Source: Isoperla grammatica
Taxonomy: Eukaryota > Arthropoda > Insecta > Plecoptera > Perlodidae
Length of the DNA stretch: 64,000 nucleotides
Assembly (NCBI GenBank): GCA_945910005.1
Contig: OX246746.1
Coordinates: forward strand, 22,023,095 to 22,087,094
Reading direction: 5' to 3'
Notes under the pieces: generated by a model
Databases searched by the model: none
Seen by the model: the letters and a program-made list of their open reading frames with translations, nothing else
Told to the model about the DNA's origin: nothing
Translations under genes and position numbers: made by a program
Part shown: piece by piece, positions 43,354 through 53,299 of the stretch
Layout: each line of letters starts with the position of its first letter
How positions within the stretch are numbered: position 1 is the first letter of the stretch

Positions 43354-45150
43354 GTGTCTTAGACCGTGGAGTCCCGGCACTATACGTAGCGCTAGTGCCT
43401 TGGACCGTGGAGTCCCGGCACTATACGTAGCGCTAGTGCCTTGGACCGAGGAGTCCCGGCACTATACGTAGCGCTAGTGCCTTGGACCGAGGAGTCCCGG
43501 CACTAAACGTAGCGCTAGTGCCTTGGACCGAGGAGTCCCGGCACTATACGTAGCGCTAGTGCCTTGGACCGTGGAGTCCCGGCACTATACGTAGCGCTAG
43601 TGCCTTAGACCGTGGAGTCCCGGCACTATACGTAGCGCTAGTGCCTTGGACCGTGGAGTCCCGGCACTATACGTAGCGCTAGTGCCTTGGACCGTGGAGT
43701 CCCGGCACTATACGTAGCGCTAGTGTCATGGCCCGTGGAGTCCCGGCACTATACGTAGCGCTAGTGCCATGGCCCATGGAGTCCCGGCACTATACGTAGC
43801 GCTAGTGTCATGGCCCATGGAGTCCCGGCACTATACGTAGCGCTAGTGCCTTGGACCGTGGAGTCCCAGCACTATACGTAGCGCTAGTGCCTTGGACCGT
43901 GGAATCCCGGCACTATACGTAGCGCTAGTGTCATGGCCCGTGGAGTCCCGGCACTATACGTAGCGCTAGTGCCATGGCCCATGGAGTCCCGGCACTATAC
44001 GTAGCGCTAGTGTCATGGCCCATGGAGTCCCGGCACTATACGTAGGGCTAGTGCCTTGGGCCGTGGAGTCCTGGCACTATACGTAGCGCTAGTGCCTTGG
44101 GCCGTGGAGTCCTGGCACTATACGTATAGCGCTAGTGCCTTGGACCGTGGAGTCCTGGCACTATACGTAGCGCTAGTGCCTTGGACCGTGGAGTCCCGGC
44201 ACTATACGTAGCGCTAGTGTCATGGCCCGTGGAGTCCCGGCACTATACGTAGCGCTAGTGCCATGGCCCATAGAGTCCCGACACTATACGTAGCGCTAGT
44301 GTCATGGCCCATGGCGTCCCGGCACTATACGTAGGGCTAGTGTCATGGCCCATGGATTCCTGGCACTATAGGTAGCGCTAGTGTCATGGACCGTGGAGTC
44401 CCGGCACTATACGTAGCGCTAGTGCCTTGGACCGTGGAGTCTCGGCACTATACATAGCGCTAGTGCCTTGGACCGTGGAGTCCCGGCACTATACATAGCG
44501 CTAGTGCCATGGCCTATGGAGTCCCGGCACTATACGTAGCGCTAGTGCCTTGGACCGTGGAGTCCCGGCACTATACGTAGCGCTAGTGCCTTGGACCGTG
44601 GAGTCTCGGCACTATACATAGCGCTAGTGCCTTGGACCGTGGAGTCCCGGCACTATACATAGCGCTAGTGTCATGGCCTATGGAGTCCCGGCACTATACG
44701 TAGCGCTAGTGCCTTGGGCCATGGAGTCCTGGCACTATGTAGCGTTGCAATGGCCCATGGAGTCCCGGCACTATACGTAGCGCTAGTGTCATGGCCCATG
44801 GAGTCCCGGCACTATACGTAGCGCTAGTGTCATGGCCCGTGGAGTCCCGGCACTATACGTAGCGCTAGTGTCATGGCCCATGGAGTCCCGGCACTATACG
44901 TAGCGCTAGTGCCTTGGGCCGTGGAGTCCTGGCACTATGTAGCGTTGCAATGGCCCATGGAGTCGCGGCACTATACGTAGCGCTAGTGTCATGGCCCATG
45001 GAGTCCCGGCACTATACGTAGCGCTAGTGCCTTGGTCCGTGGAGTCCTGGCACTATGTAGCGTTGCAATGGCCCATGGAGTCCCGGCACTATACGTAGCG
45101 CTAGTGCCTTGGGCCGTGGAGTCCCGGCACTATGTAGCGTTGCAATGGCC
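43354..45150. repeat. 41-bp satellite array (satellite C) reaching into the last CA2 exon
   Basis: About 43 tandem copies of a 41-bp unit carry TAGCGCTAGTGCCTTGGACC and GTGGAGTCCCGGCACTATACG. Each unit has an inverted pair GGCACTA...TAGTGCC around TACGTAGCGC. Variants at the TTGGACC position (CATGGCC) come in blocks. A shorter variant, TATGTAGCGTTGCAATGGCC, appears four times near the right end. The last of these is part of the CA2 terminal exon. Confidence 0.95.
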
Positions 45151-48100
45151 GATAGTTGATCTTGATCTTAGACCCGTTACTGCTTCTCAAGGATCGAAAC
45201 TCTTCGAGCTGGAGAAAGAAAGAATGAATCAGTAGCACTATCAATATTCAATTGACGTTCGATCATAAAAACAAGGTTCCCCTGTGGGCCTGGGGAAGGA
45301 TAGGCCCCGAGTGACACGAGGCGACGAAAGGAGACCCTGTCCCTGTTCCCCCCACTGTCCCACTGAAGATTTCTCTTCCCATTTGGCCTTGCCCTCCCTT
45401 GCTGGACTCGGGACTCGTCTTATGACGACTCCCGCGATGTGCGATGTATCTGATTTGGACATTTGTGTAGTTTTTTTATCTTCATCTTTATATATCACCC
45501 ACTCATCGTCTCGATTAGCCAAAGTTACAAAAATGTGGGACGTAAAACCAAAATACCATCATCACCATGAAACAAAGGACACAAACTATTCTTGTCAGTG
45601 TATCATTTTGTCATCAGTATTCTTATCTCTTCTACGCAAGACTGCAAGGGCACTCACCTGCTTTGTAGAAACAGTCGACGGCCTTGTGTAGACAAGCCAC
45701 GTAACTACCTCGTTACAGGGGGGCGTGGTCAGCGACCCTGGGTAGGTGGCGAAGTCACCCCAGACAAGGTCCTTGAACCAGTTGAAGGCCATGTCAGCGG
45801 AGGGTAGCTTCACGGTGGAGTACGCCTTCCTCACTGATCTCAAGCGGCTGGCGATATCGTCGAATGCTGCGTTGTGCTCGTGCTTACTTGCCTTCAAAAC
45901 ACATCTTATTAATATTATCAGAACAAGGCTTGGGCAACATAATAATAATAATAATAATACAAAAAAAATTTTTTTAGCACAAGGACCACTAAATCCCCTG
46001 GCGGGGTCTCTAGTTTGTAATCTTTGGTCATACTAATCACGTGCCCGATTTAGTGGATTTAGCGGACCTTGTAATATACTTAGCAATCGAATAACTTGTT
46101 TTCAGTGCTACCTTCGTGAATCACGAATCATAAGCATTGAAATGAAGTTGTTTGACAAAATAATTCTACATATTCGCATTATTAAAAATTATGAGATAGT
46201 TTCTATTGCATTTGAGATGTTTATGTTTATTAGGATACAATTATTGCCTCTCAATGTCTTATGTTTCTACGGTAGTGGCCTTACTTGAAGAAAGAAGGCG
46301 ATCACCACTAACCCATCCTCATGCTTCGCAGCTTCGACCAGGGTTCCGTAACTGTTCTTGAAGGTGACAACATGGGCTTCCATTGAGAAGCTGAAACCAT
46401 TTGTAAGAGGTAACACTCAAAACACAAAAAATTTTAGTGAACATGACATAAGAAAACCTGGAGCGAAAGCACATGCAACACCTTTCAATGTAATACCTAA
46501 CTGCAAGAACATTATGCGATATGCGCTAGCCTGCATAACCATGACTAGAGTTCGAACCCAGACACTTTGTTGTACCAGTGGAATGGAGAAATATGTTTGG
46601 GGATTGGATCCGACAATACATCAATTTTATTTTAGAGATAAACTTGGGAAAATTTTTATTTTTCTAGTAACAATTGAAATGTAAATTGTAACAGCAGGTT
46701 ACTTCAAATCATGAAACAGTAAAAACAAGACAGTTCGATTGCGCCTGTTGTTAACTTTAGAAACATCATAACATAAGATACAAAAATTGAAGAATTGTGA
46801 CCGATACAGAGCTTAAAATATAGTATATAAGCATTATTAAAGGTACGATTAAGTAATAAAATAAAACAATTTGGTTGGTAGTTTTTTTTTTTAGTAAAAA
46901 CAAATTTTAAATTTTATTTTATTTGCAAAACTTACGATTGGAGGTCAACGGTGTGTTCGCTACCCTCGTCATTGTCCGCGCCCCAGTGAAAGTGCAGCTG
47001 GTCGAAGGTGTATACGTCATTAAGTGGACCTCCAGTCACCGTGGGCAGGGTAAAGTTGCCTTGGAGCGACACCTTAACTGCACACACACCATAGGAAGCT
47101 TTCAGGTTCTACTTCGTTCTACACATTACCGCAGATAATGCAAACAATCACAATATGTATTGCATGTTATAATATTACTCTCCTTATACTGTGATATTAC
47201 CATCAAAATGGCACCGGATATGCCTAATATAAAAATCATGCTTAGATAAAAACAAAAAGGGCAGAAAGTAAACAACTGCTTCAGAAAATATAAACAAATA
47301 CTAATTAGTAGTACATTGCGGTGAGTTTTGATAAAAATAGATATTGTACACATTTAGTGTTGTAAAATCTTTTTTAAGGATCACATCGACAGAAGGGGTT
47401 GCTACCTCGATGTTGGATTAATTTAAAACTCCACCTAATAAATTTAATTAATATAAATTATACATTGATTGATGACATATATTGATATCATAAAGCTTAT
47501 TGTCTATACTCTGTAAATTCTTTAACGTTTAAATACGCTATGCAGTGCACAATGCGCACGCACGGTAAACATAACAAAATATAAAATGTGTTTATTGTAG
47601 CATTTATTGATACATAGCAAAAGTGGTGTCGTTTAAAGGCAGGCAAAAACATTGCGCTTTCAAGTTGCGACGCTGTACAAGACTATACTATAGTACTTAC
47701 GATGTTTGCCGGTATTGTTGACAAGAGCAGTGTTCTCATTATCCCAGAAATCTCGGAAGTGCAAATGCCTCATGTGTTTTCGTTTAATAGTGAAACTATT
47801 AATGTCAACTGGTGACTGACGAGTACCCCCACACTCCGGGAAAATGGCCGGCCAGCCTCTGGCACCTGTAATTGATAACGGAGATCATAGCTAGGGACTT
47901 ACAATAGGGGATAACAGCCGGCCAGCCTGGCACCTGTAATTGATAACGGAGATCATAGCTATAGGGACTTAAACTTGGGGATAACAGCCGGCCAGCCTCT
48001 GACAACTGCAATTTATAACGCTCTTTCGTGATGAACCTACAATCCACATGCTTTTGCACAATGGCGGGTCTTTTTTTATTTATACATTACAATTAGTGGT

Positions 48101-51100
48101 TTTTAAGCGTGCTATTATCATAGCCTCCCAACTGATATAATTATGAAATCATGTGACAGCAGTTAGCACTTACAGTACTTTAATTTAAACATCAATTTAA
48201 ACTTAGCAGTCAATAAAAACCACGCGTTATTTAAAGGATACAAATATAATAGAATATTATCTATATATATAAGAGATTTTCGTTGTGTAGGTTATATTTA
48301 TATGTATATGTTCTGTTAGTGGATGATATAATAACCGGGTACATAGTTATTGTATTTTGCTCTTTGGAGGACATTATTTTCTCATTTACACCAAGAAGTG
48401 TGAGCCGTATACAGCGCGTACCATACACATTTTTGTTTAGATACTGAGGGGACAATATTGTTTTTTTGGGTGTACACCGTATACTCGCGTATAGGTACCC
48501 CTCAATACACCATAGTTGATAGCAGGGCCGTAACTATGGTATAAAAATCACCTGGGTATGGTTGGGAAAAGTACAATGGAAGGTCTGGGGGAGGCCCCCC
48601 AGCCAATGTGGATATGGGGCGCACAGCCTCGGAAATTGTTTTGATTCTTATAGTGTGATTGGAGTGTTAACGAGTTCAAGGCATGTTTTTTTATAACATT
48701 TGTTACTGGGTGACTGGTGTGATGTTAACGGTGGTGGTATTAGAAAGTCAAAATGGTCTTCTCCTGATTTTTTACCCAGGTTACCAACCCCGAGGCCCTG
48801 GTTGATAGCACAATACATAAACCAAAGAAATGCGTATGCGTGTGTTAGGAGTTAGGACTCACCTCCCTGCTCCGTGTAGCTGTAATCTTGGCTAGGTTGA
48901 ATCACATATCTGGCAGGGACGAATGGGTTGGATGGTTTCACCCAATCAACATCCACATCAGGATTGTACGATGGAAAGTTATTGTTGACACCCTCATCAT
49001 TGCCGTACGACGGCTTGTCTGGTGAAAACGAGTAGGCGGGCTTGCCATAGCCCGATGAGTATGAGGAGGCAGTAGCCGCACCTTCAAGCATATTGTGTAT
49101 TTGTCAATTAGGATATTTGCACAAATTCTATAGGTCTCTCACAGCAAGAAGTAAGATAGTATCAGGACCGCCCACATTTAGTTTCCAACTTAACAAGCGC
49201 GAATCACTAACGTTTTTCCCGATTATCTAGTACAATTACTGTGGGCGGTCCTGACTCCCCTGACACTATCTTACTTCTTGGTGTGAGAGACCTTTACAAA
49301 TGTATTTTTTCGATTACCAACAACTCTCATTATTAAAACACAAACAAATTTTTCATCCAGTATAGTACCTTAGTCATCTTTTCGTAGTAGACAGTATTTA
49401 TTAAATTAAATGTATTATGTAAGTTTGATAAAAACTTTATTTTGAATGTTGTGGTGTGAGAAACGCACATATATGCCTGTTGTTTTCTTGGTCAGCCAAG
49501 TGATGGGGGTTTCAATCCTCTTTTCTTGTATCCGCTGTGCGAATGTCTATAACTCTATATGAACATTTCTCAGTAAAGTATCTATCTGTATTCTGTATGT
49601 TTAGATTTACAACATGATATTAAAATTACAGGCACACAGGCATGACAGGGACAACACATAAAAAGCCATTTACTAATATAATACAAAATAAAAGTTAAAT
49701 AATCTTTTTTTAAGTTGAAAAGAAGCAGAATGATGAAAATGATACTAAAAATATGACATTTTAATTTTCCAGGTGGGTGCTTTGTATCCCTCTCCGGACG
49801 CCCATGACCATACGTGCAAGTTATATATTATACGCATGTGCTAATGAGCTTTAGAGTATAGTTCAGAACAGGTTACGGAACAAAGACATGTTTGACTCAT
49901 CTCTGTGTACATGATTGTGGTTGTGCCACAAATCTCTCAGATGACAAAGACATGCGGCTCTTTGAGAAGGCATCTTTGCTGGGGTGTCTTAATTTGAGAG
50001 ATGTTATTGAGATATTGAGATCTTTGAGAAGGCCTCTTTGCTGGGGTGTGTCTTCATCTGAGAAATGTGCGGCTCTTTGAGAAGGCATCTTTGCTGCTGT
50101 GGTTTGGATGTGTGTGGTGTGGTGTGGTTTGGAGTATTTTCGCTCATCTCTCAACATCCGAACTGTTCGAACGCAAACTCTGGCTTACTCTTCCATAACC
50201 CATTGGAAACCTCAGCATGTCATCATAGCACGTAAGGAAGTGGTTATAGGAATATGATGTCACAATGTTTGTGGCAAGGAGCGGCTGTTACGTACGTTTC
50301 AATAAACATATATTTTATAATATTTTTAGGGCAATTTTAATGTCAACAATTAAGCCCATACAACGACAGGTATAGCTGAAGTTTTGATTTCTTGGACAAG
50401 TAGGCCTACAAAAATTTAACAAAACCACATGACTGCAGTGCTAAGCTGTACACTCAAGGCCCTTGGCATGGATGTTATTCCCATGGAAGCGCCAATCCAC
50501 AACAGAAGATGCCAAAGGAAATGCACCGGAAGAGGTTCAAAGGGGAAATGTATTTTCTTCTTCATACCATGCAGATGCAACATCCACTCTGAGTTTCATG
50601 GTTAGAGTTATGAAATATGCATGGCTCTTCCTTAGCTCATCTCAGTGTAAAGGATGGCAAGTGTAGATAATAAATCCATTTATGTCTTTGAGGTTCGTGG
50701 TTAGAGTTATGCAATATGCATGGCTCTTCCTTAGCTCATCTCAGTGTAAAGGATGTCAAGTGTAGATAATAAATCCATTTATGTCTTTGAGGTTCGTGGT
50801 TAGAGTTATGCAATATGCATGGCTCTTCCTTAGCTCAGTGTAAAGGATGTCAAAGTGTAGTAAGTGCATTTATGTCTACCACCCGAATTTGAAAAGCAGC
50901 TGGAAAGCTGTAAGTCATGATATTGACTATTGAATATTGGTGGCGTTAGTAAATAAAATAAATAAATTCACATTTAGAGTCTACCCACTCAGTAACTAAA
51001 CTGATTTGCAGTGGGGGACTTTAATTTGAAGTGACTAAACCAACCCTGTAGGCTTCGGACACCATCGACGAGTGAGCGATAACCAATCAAAGATCGATAT

Positions 51101-51723
51101 TTAACGCACTGAGACTGAGGGTAATCGAGACGACTCAAACCGAAGTGATGGCGCACAATCATTTTATTTTCTAATTATTTCCATCCATCCATCCTCCACA
51201 TATCCATCCATCAATCCATCCATCCACCCATCCATCCATCCATCCATCCATCCATCCATCCATCCATCCATCCATCCATCCATCCATCCATCCATCCATC
51301 CATCCATCCATCCATCCATCCATGCATCCATAACTCAAATTGATAAATGTACCCGCGCTTCTGCATGCTCTTATGTCTAGTTCATGACTGAGATAATGGC
51401 GTATATTTAGTTTGTCATAACATAATAATATTGACATGGTGTTATTTGTAGACTTCTATAGGCGAAACAAAATAAATATTTTTAAAAATTGAACGAATTT
51501 ACGTTATAATTAAATTTTTAATTTGATTTAAATTGGTTTATTACGAATACAAAAACATTTTATTCATATGAATAGACAAATGTATTTCGAAATATTTAAA
51601 TTTATTTTTAGTTATTAAAATCACATAAATTGTGAAACTATTTTCGTATGCTGAGGGTTTAGTAGTTAATCACTTACCCAAGATGTGCACCACTACCAGA
51701 AGTGTACTTAGAGCACAGTACAT
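45101..51723 (-). CDS. Secreted alpha-carbonic anhydrase (CA2), 7 exons, C-terminus in satellite
   Basis: This is the second CO2-hydrating enzyme. Exons in transcript order: 51678-51723, 48863-49081, 47701-47865, 46936-47077, 46285-46390, 45658-45891 and 45101-45208 (TAG). Phases join throughout, giving 339 aa, and the CA-domain exons match CA1 in phase and nearly in length. Domains: short signal peptide [15 protein letters not shown]; a Tyr/Ser/Pro/Asn-rich extension of about 73 residues ([20 protein letters not shown]...); and a CA domain beginning [20 protein letters not shown]. Zinc ligands are present in QLHFHWG and EAHVVTF, Glu in GSEHT, Thr in SLTTPPC and the Cys pair. The proton-shuttle position reads NNTGKH rather than NNGHT, so His64 seems replaced. 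The C-terminus ends NYRPLQ then [12 protein letters not shown], the last part being satellite sequence. The acceptor at 49081 is weak. Confidence 0.9.
45270..45560 (+). repeat. Dispersed SINE-like repeat (copy 2)
   Basis: It shares CTTGCTGGACTC and a GACGTAAAACCAAAATACCA tail with the copy at 5385, preceded by GGCCTGGGGAAGGATAGGCC. It lies in the last intron of CA2. The 135-codon + strand frame across it is not supported as a gene. Confidence 0.55.
47848..48006. repeat. 70-bp tandem triplication covering a CA2 splice acceptor
   Basis: Units start CCGGCCAGCCTCTGGCACCT at 47848, 47918 and 47988 (the last partial). Each contains the first ~18 nt of the CA2 exon 47701-47865 plus its acceptor (AATTACAG) and about 50 nt of intron. 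Using the second acceptor would add a frame with a stop, so only the exon-proximal site gives the CA protein. Confidence 0.85.
49132..49293. mobile_element. MITE family M1, copy 2
   Basis: The element is 162 bp. Its ends AGGTCTCTCACAGCAAGAAG and CTTCTTGGTGTGAGAGACCT match the copy at 30117. The interior is self-complementary. It lies 50 bp upstream of the acceptor of CA2 exon 48863-49081. Confidence 0.9.
49945..50100. repeat. Short imperfect tandem repeat
   Basis: Three copies of CTCTTTGAGAAGGCATCTTT or a close variant occur at about 65-bp spacing, in the first coding intron of CA2. Confidence 0.7.
50595..50870. repeat. Three tandem copies of a ~99-bp unit
   Basis: GGTTAGAGTTATGCAATATG (first copy with one change) begins units at about 50600, 50699 and 50798. 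Each continues with GCTCTTCCTTAGCTCA and GTGTAAAGGATG. The third copy is truncated. Confidence 0.85.
51179..51330. repeat. (ATCC)n microsatellite
   Basis: About 150 bp of CATC/ATCC tetranucleotide repeats in the first coding intron of CA2. The minus-strand DGWM-repeat frame is an artefact. Confidence 0.95.
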
Positions 51724-51783
51724 TGTGTATGGCTGTATGCACCAAGTGTTAACAGTCAAATGGCCAGGATACCCCGAGGACTC

Positions 51784-51793
51784 GTAAATATAG
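51784..51793 (-). promoter_or_regulatory. TATA-like box of CA2
   Basis: On the minus strand CTATATTTACGAG lies about 62-70 bp upstream of the CA2 ATG at 51723. This is compatible with a TATA element and a 5' UTR of roughly 35-40 nt. No intervening ATG is seen. Confidence 0.4.
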
Positions 51794-52425
51794 GTGCTGA
51801 CTAACAAGGGAAAATGCCACAATCGTTTCAGGAAATGTTTTCAGGAAGTCTGCTCACCACAACAATACGACCTAGATACGTCCGTTTAATTTTATCGTTT
51901 GGGATGTGTTAATTAGGTACGTTGCCATTGATGCCACGCTTCAGTCAATTATGAATAAATATGAGTAATTAACTTGCATCTTTCGTAGTAATTTGTTAAT
52001 GGTTTGATACGTTTCTTGCATCAAAATTCCATATTTTGGAAACTCATGAATAAGGTTTGAAATTGAAAGTCAGGAGCATAAATATACAGATACAGAAACT
52101 ATCATCCACACGTCTTCTTTGGTCCCAGTCGAGATAACCTTGAGTGGCTGACCTTCGTTACAATCATGAAGTTCGTTGATCGTAATGATTAAATTGGTTA
52201 AGAAGCTCAGAAATAATGTTTTGATGATTATTCATAAAGGGAAAAAGTAAATATTAGAAGAATGTAAAACCTAAATCTTACAAGAATTCTAATATTATTT
52301 GTTATTACAACACTACCACTACTACTACCACCACTACCACTATACCTTCACTTTCATGTGTTCCTATGTTAAAAAATCTTTTTATTATTATTTCCTTGCC
52401 CCCCAAACCAGCTCTGATCCCTATG
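51794..52425. other. Upstream region of CA2
   Basis: AT-rich sequence with an ACT/ACC-rich patch near 52312. No coding exon or repeat family could be assigned. It should contain CA2 promoter elements, but none beyond the TATA-like site is recognisable. Confidence 0.4.
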
Positions 52426-52575
52426 TCCTAGCCTCACGGGTAGCGGTGCCCTGCGCTGCGCCCCAGTATGTATACGGGTTCGAATCCCACGTCCCCGGGT
52501 ATAAGAATACAGTGGCGCTGCGCCACAGTAAAGACACCGGGTTCGAGTCCCGCGTCCCGGCACAGCAGCGAACAG
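52426..52575 (+). repeat. tRNA-derived SINE with two B boxes
   Basis: The head TCCTAGCCTCACGGGTAGCG resembles a tRNA A box. A B box GGGTTCGAATCCC is at 52476-52488 and a second GGGTTCGAGTCCC at 52539-52551, each followed by C(A/G)CGTCCCGG. The doubled unit suggests a dimeric SINE, different from S1. Confidence 0.6.
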
Positions 52576-52835
52576 GTGAGACCGTGGGTTTTCTACAATA
52601 ACAATATTGATTGGAGCGTCGCAGATGAAAGTAAAAACATTGCCGTTATGTGCCTAGAAATTTAAATTTCTACTATAAATTGTAATATTTGATTCAGTTC
52701 CATTGTATCACCTAAATTTTTAATGTTTATTTCAGGATTGCTTACAGCAGGATCGTGTCGGCACCCCGTCCGCCAGACACTATTCACCGGGATAAAGTCT
52801 GCCGGACATGTTCGCCTACTGGAAACGCACCTTTG

Positions 52836-53014
52836 TATAGTTGTCCCAAGACTACCTTACACAATACACATGCTTTCGTCACAGGCGACGGGTTCGTAGC
52901 CAATCAGCGATCGGTATGTGCGCGGGTGTGTCTCGGGCGGTTCGCTGGTTGGCTACGAGTGCAGTGCCTCGCCTGTGACGAAAGCATGTGATCGGTAATC
53001 TTGTGACAACTATA
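52836..53014. mobile_element. MITE family M2, copy 2
   Basis: This copy shows both outer ends (TATAGTTGTCCCAAGACTAC and the inverse of ATCTTGTGACAACTATA). Inner arms are CATGCTTTCGTCACAGGCGA and its inverse. It is the most complete of the three copies. Confidence 0.85.
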
Positions 53015-53244
53015 TATCCAGCGCCTTTACCCTTGTCCTCGGGGCGTGTTTCCACCAGGCGGTATTTTTAGTAATACATACCGGCTCATACCGCCTCACT
53101 TTAATCACTGCCTGCGGGAATAAAATGGGGGGCAGCGTGCCCCAAACCCCCCGGCGTTTCCCGATTATTGTCTATTTGCACAGTTCCCCTGAAAGGAAGT
53201 TGTTCGTTCTGATCACTTGTAAAATGTAACATTCGCCTTATGAC

Positions 53245-53278
<34 letters not shown>
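53245..53278. repeat. (GTT)n microsatellite
   Basis: About 11 GTT units lie inside a weakly inverted region (GTGTTTCCACC at 53047 and GGTAGTGGAAAC at 53284) that may be a decayed MITE. Confidence 0.85.
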
Positions 53279-53279
<1 letters not shown>

Positions 53280-53299
53280 CTAGCGGTAGTGGAAACCCT

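Noticed and set aside
45284..45691. 135-codon plus-strand frame
   Set aside because: It crosses a dispersed repeat and the antisense of a CA2 exon; no product recognised.
51171..51437. DGWM-repeat protein
   Set aside because: ATCC microsatellite.
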